Source: JALYTY01 sp964546935 (GTDB lineage: Bacteria; Vulcanimicrobiota; Vulcanimicrobiia; Vulcanimicrobiales; Vulcanimicrobiaceae). Taken from it: a stretch of 26,667 nt of DNA. Under the pieces are notes generated by a model, which saw nothing but the letters and a program-made list of their open reading frames with translations, searched no databases and had not been told where the DNA came from. The stretch lies in NCBI GenBank assembly GCA_964546935.1, contig CAZJLJ010000039.1, forward strand, positions 1 through 26,667, in the 5' to 3' direction. The number at the start of each line of letters is the position of its first letter. The stretch's first letter is position 1. Positions 8,239 to 15,757 of this stretch are shown in pieces. A program made the translations under genes and the position numbers.

Positions 8239-9248
8239 TGACGACGGTCGATTTGACGCGCGAGCTTCTCGCCGATTCATTCAATCGACCGATTACGTAT
8301 TTGCGCATCTCGGTCACTGATAAGTGCAACCTGAGATGCGTGTATTGCATGCCGGAGAGTGGGCTGCCCTGGCTCCATCGCGAGGAGCTGCTCTCGTACG
8401 AAGAGATTGTCGAGATCGTTCGCGCTGCAGCGAGCGTAGGCGTGCGCAGCATCCGGTTGACCGGCGGCGAGCCGCTCGTTCGCCGCGATCTTCACCGGCT
8501 AGTTGCGGCAATTGCGGCGATTGACGGCATTGAAGATATTGCGCTTTCAACGAATGCCGTTTTGTTAAACGAACAATTGGACGAGCTCGTGCGCGCAGGA
8601 CTTAAACGTGTCAATGTTTCGCTGGATACGCTCAGGCCTGAACGATTTTTCGAGATTGCGCGCCGGCCCGGACTCGAGAAGGTATTGAGCGGCATCGATC
8701 GAGCGATTGAAGCCGGCCTAGCGCCGCTAAAACTCAACTGCGTAGTGATGCGCGGCAAGAACGATGACGAACTGGAATCCTTCGCCGCGCTTACGAAAGA
8801 GCGGCCGGTCTTCGTTCGATTCATCGAAGTGATGCCCGTGCACGAGAATCTCGATCTGCAGCGCGACGCATATATTTCATCGGACGAAATTTTGGACCGG
8901 GTAGGCTCCATCGGTGAATTGCATCCTGTAACTGGTCCATCCGGAAATGGACCGGCCAGATACTTTGCGTACGATGGCGCTGCCGGGGCAGTCGGGGTGA
9001 TTAGTCCGCTCTCGCACGACTACTGCGAGCGTTGCAACCGCGTTCGGCTAAGCGCCGACGGCCGGTTGCGGCTTTGTCTCTTCGGGGACCAACATATCGA
9101 TTTGCGGACGCCCCTGCGGGCGGGCGCCTCCACCGAAGAAATGGCCGGGATTCTCCGGTCGTCCATGTCCATCAAGCCTGAGCGCCACCACCTGCGCTTA
9201 GGCGAAGCGTCGTCGCGCATGAAGGCCTTCTCGGAAATCGGCGGATAA
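8238..9248 (+). CDS. moaA: MoaA, GTP 3',8-cyclase
   Basis: MoaA is the radical-SAM enzyme that converts GTP to 3',8-cyclo-7,8-dihydro-GTP, the first step of molybdopterin synthesis; MoaC then completes it (no moaC is in the window). The 336 residues contain the radical-SAM cluster CNLRCVYC (Cys30, 34, 37), LTGGEPL at 74-80 for SAM, the C-terminal substrate-side cluster CERCNRVRLSADGRLRLC (Cys263, 266, 280), and the conserved terminal GG, which is needed in this family. The start is GTG 8238, which shares one base with the preceding stop and has GGAG at 8228-8231 just upstream. It is the last gene of the ten-gene run. Confidence 0.96.
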   Translation: MTTVDLTRELLADSFNRPITYLRISVTDKCNLRCVYCMPESGLPWLHREELLSYEEIVEIVRAAASVGVRSIRLTGGEPLVRRDLHRLVAAIAAIDGIEDIALSTNAVLLNEQLDELVRAGLKRVNVSLDTLRPERFFEIARRPGLEKVLSGIDRAIEAGLAPLKLNCVVMRGKNDDELESFAALTKERPVFVRFIEVMPVHENLDLQRDAYISSDEILDRVGSIGELHPVTGPSGNGPARYFAYDGAAGAVGVISPLSHDYCERCNRVRLSADGRLRLCLFGDQHIDLRTPLRAGASTEEMAGILRSSMSIKPERHHLRLGEASSRMKAFSEIGG

Positions 9249-9270
9249 AGTCGTAAAATACTCTTGAGCA

Positions 9271-9320
9271 GGGTCCCAACCGGCCGGGCGTCACGAATGC
9301 GACGACCGGGGCGTTGGGCC
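9271..9320 (+). promoter_or_regulatory. Long imperfect hairpin in front of the sigma-factor gene
   Basis: CCCAAC (9275-9280) pairs with GTTGGG (9313-9318). Inside it CCGG (9284-9287) pairs with CCGG (9306-9309) and CGTC (9289-9292) with GACG (9301-9304). The only breaks are a 3x3 internal loop and one G-A mismatch. The hairpin ends 5 bases before the AGGAGGGG ribosome binding site at 9326-9333. No T-tract follows, so it is not a classical terminator; it may be a 5' UTR structure that shields or orders the start region, or the processed 3' end of the moa message. Confidence 0.45.
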
Positions 9321-9339
9321 TACACAGGAGGGGCCAATC

Positions 9340-9858
9340 GTGGAGGAGGTCTACCTCGCAACCCAATCAACCGCCGGGGCGCAGGTTCGTGTCGAATCGC
9401 TCGTTCACGATTACCAGACGAAGCTCGTGCGGTATCTGCGACGGATGGTCGGCGACAGCGAAGTCGCGCTCGATCTTACGCAAGACGTATTCTTCGCAGC
9501 ATATCGGACGCTTCAAGCCGATCCGAATCGACCGCTCAGCGCCGGTTGGCTCTACAAGACCGCAACGAACAGTGCAATTTCGTACCTGCGACGCAAAAAG
9601 ATCATACGGATGCTCCCGCTCGATCGCGATCACGACGAACGGTCGTGGCGCATCGACGAACAGAGTGCCGCATCAGTCGATCTGCAAGCGGCAATCTCAC
9701 GGCTTCCCGGAGAACAGGCCGCAGCCGTGTTGCTAACAAGTTACGCAGGGTACTCTTCGCAAGAAGCAGCGGCGATGCTCGGAACATCGTCGGATGCGGT
9801 ACGGCAGCGCGTTTGCCGCGCAATGAAAACGTTGCGATCGATCATGACGGAGAAATAG
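9340..9858 (+). CDS. ECF-type RNA polymerase sigma factor
   Basis: The 172-residue protein has the two-domain layout of extracytoplasmic-function sigma factors. Region 2 covers about residues 20-90 with DLTQDVFFAAYRTL and GWLYKTATNSAISYLRRKK, the parts that meet core polymerase and the -10 element. Region 4 covers about 110-168 with AAAMLGTSSDAVRQRVCRAMKTLR, the helix-turn-helix for the -35 element. The GTG at 9340 has an excellent AGGAGGGG binding site six bases upstream. The stop overlaps the start of the anti-sigma gene by one base, the usual arrangement for a coupled sigma/anti-sigma pair. The regulon cannot be told from here. Confidence 0.93.
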   Translation: MEEVYLATQSTAGAQVRVESLVHDYQTKLVRYLRRMVGDSEVALDLTQDVFFAAYRTLQADPNRPLSAGWLYKTATNSAISYLRRKKIIRMLPLDRDHDERSWRIDEQSAASVDLQAAISRLPGEQAAAVLLTSYAGYSSQEAAAMLGTSSDAVRQRVCRAMKTLRSIMTEK

Positions 9859-10919
9859 TGACCAACGCCTGTAAACAGGCGGAATTGCTTGCCGGTGCGA
9901 TAGCGCTTGGTGAAGCGACCGACCTAGAACGCGAACGATATCGCCGCCATGTAGCGGCGTGTTCTGCGTGTTTGGAAGAACTCGGCGGCGAGCGCGAGAT
10001 CGAACGCGTAATGCGTACGATCTCGGATGCGCGTGAGGCGGAGACATGGGAGCCGGTTCTCTCCTCCGTGCAGTCGCGTAAACGGCGACGCGCCGTTTGG
10101 GCGTTTCGTTTCGCGCTTCCCATAGCAGCAATCGCAATCGCCGCTTCAGCCGGCATTCATTCTCTCGCAACGTCCAACGCGCGCACGGTTGCGGTTGCGC
10201 CCGCGCAGCCGGCCGCCGTTTCCAATGCGAGCGTGCCGCATGTCGCCGTGCAACACCGCGCTGCGCCGCACGCTGCGAAGCCGCCGCAAGCGCAGCCGCA
10301 GCAACAGGTGCAATCGCAGCCCCCGCGCATGTTCGTCGTGCACAACGTCATCACGTTGAAGGCTCCGGAAACTTCTGTAGCTCACGTGGCGGCGAATCAC
10401 CAGCCGGTTCAGAATCCCGCAGCGGCGGAGACTAAGACGACGACCGTAATTGCGCAAACTCCGGTGTGGCGTGCCGCGGAGTCGTCGGACGTTCCGATCT
10501 GGCGCCGTGACGGCGATCCCACCCGCCGGCCTCGCGCTACGACGCTATCCGCTCCGCCCCCTACGCTCGCCGCTCGCGCTGAGTCGATTGCAATGTCACC
10601 CGTCAACACCGTTCGGGACGTTGTGCCGTACGGCGGCGAAACGGCGATCAATCCGGAACCGCCGATGATTGCGTATCAGGAAGGCGCGGAAGGCACGACG
10701 GCGTTCGAAGTCAACGTCGACGAGCGAGGCATGCCGGTGAAGTGCACGATCACGAAGTCGTCCGGATTTTTGGTTTTAGATAACGCCGTTTGCCGGGCAG
10801 CGATGAAAGCGCGGTTCTCACCGCGGATGGTCAATGGACGCGTCGTTCCCGGCGTTTATCGCGACGCGTTTACTTTCCGCAGCTCCGTCAACAACGAAGG
10901 CATCCAGCCGCCTCAGTAG
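9858..10919 (+). CDS. Anti-sigma factor (zinc-finger, one membrane pass) with TonB-like C-terminal domain
   Basis: The frame stays open upstream through the sigma gene, but the real start is GTG 9858, which shares one base with the sigma stop. The 353-residue product has a cytosolic anti-sigma zinc-binding motif H31-x3-C35-x2-C38, basic residues KRRR at 75-78, and one membrane helix at about 80-104. A long periplasmic linker rich in Ala, Pro and Gln (about 105-260) follows, and then a domain of about 80 residues containing EVNVDERGMPVKCTITKSSG and RAAMKARFSPRMVNG. That last part matches the TonB C-terminal domain pattern. The layout suggests a factor that holds the sigma factor at the membrane while its far end spans the periplasm. 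See the finding on this fusion. Confidence 0.88.
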   Translation: MTNACKQAELLAGAIALGEATDLERERYRRHVAACSACLEELGGEREIERVMRTISDAREAETWEPVLSSVQSRKRRRAVWAFRFALPIAAIAIAASAGIHSLATSNARTVAVAPAQPAAVSNASVPHVAVQHRAAPHAAKPPQAQPQQQVQSQPPRMFVVHNVITLKAPETSVAHVAANHQPVQNPAAAETKTTTVIAQTPVWRAAESSDVPIWRRDGDPTRRPRATTLSAPPPTLAARAESIAMSPVNTVRDVVPYGGETAINPEPPMIAYQEGAEGTTAFEVNVDERGMPVKCTITKSSGFLVLDNAVCRAAMKARFSPRMVNGRVVPGVYRDAFTFRSSVNNEGIQPPQ

Positions 10920-10942
10920 CCAGGGTGAGTTGCCGCGCAGAT

Positions 10943-11434
10943 CTAGTCGACCGACTTGCGGAAGAACGCGAGCATTTTGTCTGCTTCGGGCATGATGCGG
11001 AATTCCTCGAAGCCCCAGCTCTTGGCCTGATTGATTGCACGTGTGTTGTGCATTGAAAGCAGAAACGTTAGCGTCTTGACGTTTCGCTTGATCGCGAGCC
11101 GCTGAACCTCCCCGACGAGCTCCGTGCCGACTTCGGGCGGCGCGTTCGGAGAAAGGCGAAGGCCTTCCATCATCGCAACGTCCATGCCGTTCGCGGCTTC
11201 CGGATCGTCGTATCCCAGCGGAAGACGGAACACCAGTTGTACCATGCCGAGAAGACCGCTCGCGTCTTCAGCTACAAGGACGACGCGGCGTCCGGCACGC
11301 TGTTCCGAGAGCCACTTTACGATACGCTGGTTCCATGACTCTTTGCCGGCATTGCCCGATACAACACCATCCTTGGTGAGACGTTCCAAATCGCTCGCTT
11401 GAGCGAAGCGCAAAAAAATCTTTCGGCCGGCCAC
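10943..11434 (-). CDS. GNAT-family N-acetyltransferase
   Basis: A 163-residue acetyltransferase with the GNAT order of elements: the N-terminal strand IFLRFAQASDLERL, a central VVLVAEDASGLLGMVQLVFR strand pair, the acetyl-CoA-binding loop region EVGTELVGEVQRLAIKRNVKTLTFLLS, and the C-terminal HNTRAINQAKSWGFEEF. The signature loop is less typical than the usual Q/RxxGxG/A, so CoA binding should be treated as likely rather than certain. Start GTG 11434 has GAGGG just upstream. It is convergent with the anti-sigma gene (24 bases between ends) and divergent from the cytochrome gene. Substrate unknown. Confidence 0.82.
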   Translation of the reverse strand: MAGRKIFLRFAQASDLERLTKDGVVSGNAGKESWNQRIVKWLSEQRAGRRVVLVAEDASGLLGMVQLVFRLPLGYDDPEAANGMDVAMMEGLRLSPNAPPEVGTELVGEVQRLAIKRNVKTLTFLLSMHNTRAINQAKSWGFEEFRIMPEADKMLAFFRKSVD

Positions 11435-11495
11435 GGAGCCCTCAATTCATCAGGTGGGGAGAAAACCACCTTTAAACGAATGGCGCGGCATCCGT

Positions 11496-11852
11496 ATGCC
11501 GACTCGCCGATTTCTAGCAATCGCGTTCTTAACGTTCGCCTTTCTGAGCGCGTGCGGTCATAGCGCTCCGCAAACGGCAATCCGTGCGATGGACGACAGC
11601 GTCGCTACGCCGTCGGGAGCGAACGTCTCGCGAGGCGCGACGGTCTTCGCAAAAAACTGTGCCGCATGTCACGGTGAACAGGGAGCGGGCGGTCTCGTCG
11701 GCCCGGCGCTCGTGAACGAACGGAAGAAAAAGGATCGAACCGCGGTCATCTTTGCAATCGAACAGCCGGATCCGCCGATGCCAAAACTCTTTCCCGGCGA
11801 ACTGACCCCACAAGATGTTTCCGATCTTACTGCATACGTGGAGACGCTCTAG
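11496..11852 (+). CDS. Lipoprotein c-type cytochrome
   Basis: The 118-residue protein begins with a lipoprotein signal peptide ending in the lipobox LSAC (Cys20), so it is anchored to a membrane and faces the periplasm. A single heme site CAACH follows (Cys55, Cys58, His59), with a likely axial Met95 in PPMPKLF and the closing helix LTPQDVSDLTAYVETL of class I cytochromes c. The frame is open back to 11454, but ATG 11496 gives the proper signal peptide. It ends 3 bases before the photolyase-like gene, so the two are probably one transcript. A small soluble electron carrier role is inferred. Confidence 0.88.
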   Translation: MPTRRFLAIAFLTFAFLSACGHSAPQTAIRAMDDSVATPSGANVSRGATVFAKNCAACHGEQGAGGLVGPALVNERKKKDRTAVIFAIEQPDPPMPKLFPGELTPQDVSDLTAYVETL

Positions 11853-11855
11853 GGC

Positions 11856-13274
11856 GTGAGCGCACCGTTCATCTACCGCTTCACTCGCGATCTTCGGCTT
11901 GACGATCATGCCGGGCTCGCGCATGCCGCGGCGAACGGCGACATCATTCCCGTTCTGGTGATCGATCGCGCAATGGAAACGCGAATCGGACACTCGCCCA
12001 GGCGCGCGGCATTCTTTTGCGCGACCGTCGCTGCGCTCGATGCAGAGCTTCGCGAGCGCGGAAGCCGTCTGTTGGTGCGTCGCGGCGCGCCCGGTGCGAT
12101 CTTGAAGAGCATCGCGCGAGCCTCGGGTGCAAGCGGCGTGGCGTGGAGCTGGAAATACGATGCGGCGTCGATGCAGCGCGACCAACGTTTGCAGTCGGAG
12201 CTTGAAGAAGCGGGACTGCGCGCGACGATCGTGCACGATGCGCCTGCCGTTCCTCCCGAAGAAACAGCCGCGGCAAGAAGCGATGGACGCGGCTATCGCG
12301 CATTTGCTCCATACTTCGATGTTTGGCGAACGATGAACGTGACGTCGTACGAAGCGCCGTTGCTCATGCGTTTCGCCACTTCGGATTTGCAAAGCGAGCC
12401 GTTGCCGTCGCCGCACGAGTTCGGGGCGTTGGAACGCCTTGTCGAAGCGGGCGAGCCGGTAGCGCGAGAACGCCTGCGACGCTTTTTAAGTGAAGCGGCG
12501 GTACAATACGCAACGGCGCTCAGCGTGCCAAGCGAAGACGGCACGTCGCGGCTTTCCGCGCATCTTTCCTTCGGCGCAATCTCGGCGAGAACCGTCGTGC
12601 GGTCAACACTCCAGCGGATTGACGATCCGTTTTTGCTGAGCGAAGAGCGCATGTCGTTGCGCCTATTCTTGCGATCGCTCGCAATGCGGGACTTCTTTTT
12701 GCAACTAGCGTGGTTCGAACCGCAGACGGAAGACGAACCTCTTCAAGAGCGAATGCGATCGTTTCCGTTTGCCAAATCGCATCGCGCGTTGGACGCGTGG
12801 CGCGGGGGAAAGACCGGTTACCCGTTGATCGACGCCGGCGTACGTCAGTTACACGAAACGGGCTGGATGCATCCGCACGTGCGTGCCGTCGTCGCATCGT
12901 TTCTTTGTTTTGATCTGGGTGTTGATTGGCGCGTGGGACGGGAGGAATGGGATCGTTGGCTTATCGAGGACGATCCTGCGCTTGCGACGGGAAATTGGCA
13001 GTGGATTGCAGGCGTGGGCGCGGATTTGGTCCAGTACCCGCGCATTTACAATCCGCAGAAGCAACGCCGCCGTTTCGATCCGCTTGGGACGTACGTGAAG
13101 GCGTGGGTACACGAACTCGCGCACGTTCCGGTCGGCGCTTGGCAATCATCGCGCAACGATGAAACGCAACTCGCGCTGCCTCTCTTCGTCCGTGACGGTT
13201 ATCCGCAACCAATCATCGATCACGAAGCAGCAGCGCGAGGTTTTCTGGAACGGTATCGGGAGTTTCGAACTTAG
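11856..13274 (+). CDS. Photolyase/cryptochrome-family flavoprotein with altered active site
   Basis: The 472-residue protein has the N-terminal alpha/beta antenna domain and the C-terminal FAD domain of class I DNA photolyases, with GGKTGYPLIDAGVRQLHETGWMHP, ASFLCFDLGVDWR and RIYNPQKQRRRFDP all recognisable. Hand alignment to E. coli PhrB keeps the FAD-proximal Trp381 and Trp358 (382 and 359). However, Ser274, Met277, Phe305, Ala344 and Ala377 stand where E. coli has Glu274, Trp277, Trp306, Met345 and Asn378. Those positions bind the thymine dimer, end the electron-transfer Trp chain, or face flavin N5. Flavin binding is likely; classical CPD repair is doubtful. GTG 11856 is the start. The end overlaps the convergent gene by four bases. 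Confidence 0.88.
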   Translation: MSAPFIYRFTRDLRLDDHAGLAHAAANGDIIPVLVIDRAMETRIGHSPRRAAFFCATVAALDAELRERGSRLLVRRGAPGAILKSIARASGASGVAWSWKYDAASMQRDQRLQSELEEAGLRATIVHDAPAVPPEETAAARSDGRGYRAFAPYFDVWRTMNVTSYEAPLLMRFATSDLQSEPLPSPHEFGALERLVEAGEPVARERLRRFLSEAAVQYATALSVPSEDGTSRLSAHLSFGAISARTVVRSTLQRIDDPFLLSEERMSLRLFLRSLAMRDFFLQLAWFEPQTEDEPLQERMRSFPFAKSHRALDAWRGGKTGYPLIDAGVRQLHETGWMHPHVRAVVASFLCFDLGVDWRVGREEWDRWLIEDDPALATGNWQWIAGVGADLVQYPRIYNPQKQRRRFDPLGTYVKAWVHELAHVPVGAWQSSRNDETQLALPLFVRDGYPQPIIDHEAAARGFLERYREFRT

Positions 13275-13858
13275 GCAGCCGGTAGGCGTTCGTCGATCCA
13301 ATCGCTGATAATCGGAACGCGAACCTCATCGCCGTGCCAAACCTTGATTCCGTAGAAGACGCTTGCGACTAAGAAAATCGGAATGAGGAACGGGATGATA
13401 GCAGTGGCCGACCACCCGAGGACCGGAATGTTGCTCGCGAGTTCCAGCAACCCCCAGAACGCGGCGAAACCGACGTTGAAGCCCAAGGCTTGCAGCGCTT
13501 GTTTCTTCAGATAGCGAGATTGTTTGCGATCGAAGAGTCCAAGCAACGCGAGCGGCCATAGCGGATAACCGAGCGCGACCAAGGCACGTGACTCAACCGG
13601 ATCGAGTGGTTCCGCGACGGTTACTGTCGCGCGAGGTTGCGGTTGAGGTGGCGGAGGCGGAGGGGCTTGCGAAGGGTTCGGACGCGGCGGCACTTGACCG
13701 TGCAGCTGTTGGCGTCCGCCGGTGGCCGCGTCGATTTTCTCGGCGAGGCGGCAGCTGGGACACATGCCGCGCTCATCGCGACAGGTTGCGCAAATCGACT
13801 TCCGGCACTCCACACAAGGGGCGACGGCCGGGACGTTGGGGTGGAAGAAACAGTCCAT
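13271..13858 (-). CDS. B-box-type zinc-finger membrane protein (DUF4870-like)
   Basis: From ATG 13858 the 195-residue product starts with a B-box-like zinc finger, CFFHPNVPAVAPCVECRKSIC then CATCRDERGMCPSC, with eight cysteines and a histidine in the first 40 residues. A proline-rich linker (about 50-75) follows. The C-terminal half has three to four hydrophobic segments (ALVALGYPLWPLALLGLF, NVGFAAFWGLLELA, TAIIPFLIPIFLVASVFYG) with the KKQALQALGFNV pattern seen in DUF4870/Tic20-like membrane proteins. The frame is open back to 13921, but the zinc finger begins at 13858. Its last codons overlap the stop of the photolyase-like gene tail to tail. Function unknown. Confidence 0.75.
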   Translation of the reverse strand: MDCFFHPNVPAVAPCVECRKSICATCRDERGMCPSCRLAEKIDAATGGRQQLHGQVPPRPNPSQAPPPPPPQPQPRATVTVAEPLDPVESRALVALGYPLWPLALLGLFDRKQSRYLKKQALQALGFNVGFAAFWGLLELASNIPVLGWSATAIIPFLIPIFLVASVFYGIKVWHGDEVRVPIISDWIDERLPAA

Positions 13859-13914
13859 AATCTTGTAGCGGTGCTCCGTTGGTTCATCTTCATCTACCGC
13901 ACAGCGCGGTGCAG

Positions 13915-13966
13915 GTTTCACGTGCCCGCGACCGCAAGTCCGGGGGCCGATGGTCCCACGTGAAAC
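13915..13966. promoter_or_regulatory. 10-bp perfect inverted repeat with CACGTG cores between divergent genes
   Basis: GTTTCACGTG (13915-13924) and its exact reverse complement CACGTGAAAC (13957-13966) lie between the divergent zinc-finger gene and the ABC transporter gene. The second arm reaches into the first codons of the transporter, and the CACGTG hexamers are 38 bases apart. Both arms resemble half of the parS palindrome (about 10 and 12 of 16 positions match). An operator for a regulator acting on both genes is the simpler explanation. Confidence 0.4.
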
Positions 13967-15698
13967 GCTGCGACGCTTGGCCGCCGAAGCGAAACCCTAC
14001 GTCCCGACGTTAGCCGCAGCTCTAGTCCTAAGCTGGATCGCCGGTCTGCTCACCCTCGTACCCCCGTTGGCGTTCCAGGTCATCATTAATAAGGTACTAG
14101 CACCGCCGAAGAGCGTCGCGCCGGACCTTCACGCATTTTATATTGCCCTTGCGGGCACGTTCGCGGCGCTTGTTCTGGCCAACGTCGCGACGTACGGCGA
14201 GACGTACCTCATGACGTGGACGGGGCAAAAAGTCATCGCCCACCTGCGCCAGCGGCTCTTCGAACGCGTGCTGAATCTGCCGCTCGCCGAGTTTGACCGG
14301 TGGCGTCCGGGCGAGCTCATCGCGCGCTTCAACAGCGACATGCAAATGATGGGCGACGCCGTAGGAACATCGCTGCCGCAGCTGCTGGTCGCGCTGATCA
14401 CGTTCGTTTCGTCGTTTGCGTACATGGTGTACTTGGATTGGTTCCTTACCGTGACGCTGCTCGTGATGGCGCCCGTGATTTCATTCGCGGTATCGCGCTT
14501 TCAAAAACTCATCTCGACCAGCAACACGCGGGCGCAACAGCGCATCGCCGATCTTTCTGCAAATCTGACCGAAGTTTTGCACGGGCAGCGTGTCGTCAAA
14601 GCGTTCAATCGCGAAGCGTTCGAAGCGGCGCGCTTCCAAGCGCGAAACGACGATTACTTCGGGGCTTTCATGAAAGTGGCGCAGCTGATTCAAACGCAGC
14701 CGTTGGTTGTTTCCACCATCATGACGCTCGGCGTGGTCGTGATAATGTGGCTCTCGGTGCGTGAAGTCTTGGTGGGCCGGCTCGACGTCGGACGCGTTTT
14801 CCAGTTCTGGCTGTTGCTGGTCAATCTCGTGAACCCGATGAATCGCGTTGCTGCATTCTTCGGCGATCTTACAAAAGCGTTGATTTCTACCGGTCGCGTC
14901 TTCGAGATCGTCGATCTACCGCCGGAAGAACTCGATGCAGCGCGCGCCACGACCATGCCGTCTATCGCCGGGGAGATCGTTTTCGACGACGTCACCTTTG
15001 CTTATAAGAAAGGCGAAGCGCCGGCACTGCTTCACGTCTCCGCCGAAATCGAACCGGGCGAAATCGTTGCGCTCGTCGGTCCATCGGGCGCCGGGAAGAC
15101 AACCATCGCGAATCTTGTGCCGCGGTTCTACCAGCCGCAAGAGGGCCAGGTACGCATCGACGGCATCGACATCGCGAAAGTTCGTCTCGATTCGTTGCGC
15201 GCGCAAATCGCCATCGTACCGCAAGATCCGCAGCTTTTCCGCGCCACGATTCTGGAGAACATTCGTTACGGTCGTCTCGAAGCAACCGATGCGGAAGTGC
15301 GCACTGCCGCGATTGAAGCAAACGCAGATGAGTTCATCGCGCAATTTCCCGAAAGCTACGCGACCGAGGTTGGTGAACGCGGAGTCCGCTTGTCCGGTGG
15401 TCAACGCCAGCGCATTGCGATAGCGCGCGCAATTTTGCGCGATCCGCGCATCCTTATCTTGGATGAAGCGACGAGCGCACTCGACACGCATTCCGAAACG
15501 CTGATCGAGCAGGCTCTGGACCGGCTCCTGCCCGGTCGCACGACGCTTATTATCGCGCATCGTCTCTCCACGATCCGCCGCGCGAACAAGATTCTGTATA
15601 TCGAAAACGGTCGCGTACTGGAATTTGGAACGCATGACGAGCTGCTCGCACGGAACGGACACTACGCCCGCTTGCACGCCGCACAATTTGCAACTTAA
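13950..15698 (+). CDS. ABC exporter, fused membrane and ATPase domains (MsbA-like)
   Basis: A 582-residue half-transporter that would act as a homodimer in the inner membrane. The first 330 residues hold the type-I exporter membrane domain (six helices, beginning ALVLSWIAGLLTLVPPLAF), with the intracellular loop motif ELIARFNSDMQMMGDAVG. The ATPase domain has Walker A GPSGAGKTT near residue 377, the Q-loop VPQDPQLF, signature LSGGQRQR near 481, Walker B ILILDEATSALD near 502 and the switch histidine in IIAHRLSTI near 535, so hydrolysis should be intact. The family exports lipids, drugs or peptides; the substrate is not predictable. ATG 13950 is preceded by a GGGGG stretch. Confidence 0.94.
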   Translation: MVPRETLRRLAAEAKPYVPTLAAALVLSWIAGLLTLVPPLAFQVIINKVLAPPKSVAPDLHAFYIALAGTFAALVLANVATYGETYLMTWTGQKVIAHLRQRLFERVLNLPLAEFDRWRPGELIARFNSDMQMMGDAVGTSLPQLLVALITFVSSFAYMVYLDWFLTVTLLVMAPVISFAVSRFQKLISTSNTRAQQRIADLSANLTEVLHGQRVVKAFNREAFEAARFQARNDDYFGAFMKVAQLIQTQPLVVSTIMTLGVVVIMWLSVREVLVGRLDVGRVFQFWLLLVNLVNPMNRVAAFFGDLTKALISTGRVFEIVDLPPEELDAARATTMPSIAGEIVFDDVTFAYKKGEAPALLHVSAEIEPGEIVALVGPSGAGKTTIANLVPRFYQPQEGQVRIDGIDIAKVRLDSLRAQIAIVPQDPQLFRATILENIRYGRLEATDAEVRTAAIEANADEFIAQFPESYATEVGERGVRLSGGQRQRIAIARAILRDPRILILDEATSALDTHSETLIEQALDRLLPGRTTLIIAHRLSTIRRANKILYIENGRVLEFGTHDELLARNGHYARLHAAQFAT

Positions 15699-15757
15699 CG
15701 TGATTGCGCTATTCTAGGCATCCAACGAGATGCTAAAGCCGGCGTGAGGTTAGCTCC

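Noticed and set aside
9264..9857. A long upstream extension of the anti-sigma frame through the sigma gene.
   Set aside because: The overlapping frame encodes a clear sigma factor, and the GTG at 9858 fits the usual one-base overlap; the extension has no recognisable content.
11453..11470. GGTGG-CCACC hairpin followed by TTTAAA, a possible terminator or leader of the cytochrome gene.
   Set aside because: Only 5 bp, and it lies between divergent genes where no transcript needs to end.
14916..15686. A 256-residue open frame on the minus strand within the ABC exporter gene.
   Set aside because: It lies opposite the exporter's ATPase domain, whose motifs are all intact, and its translation is arginine-rich with no recognisable domain.
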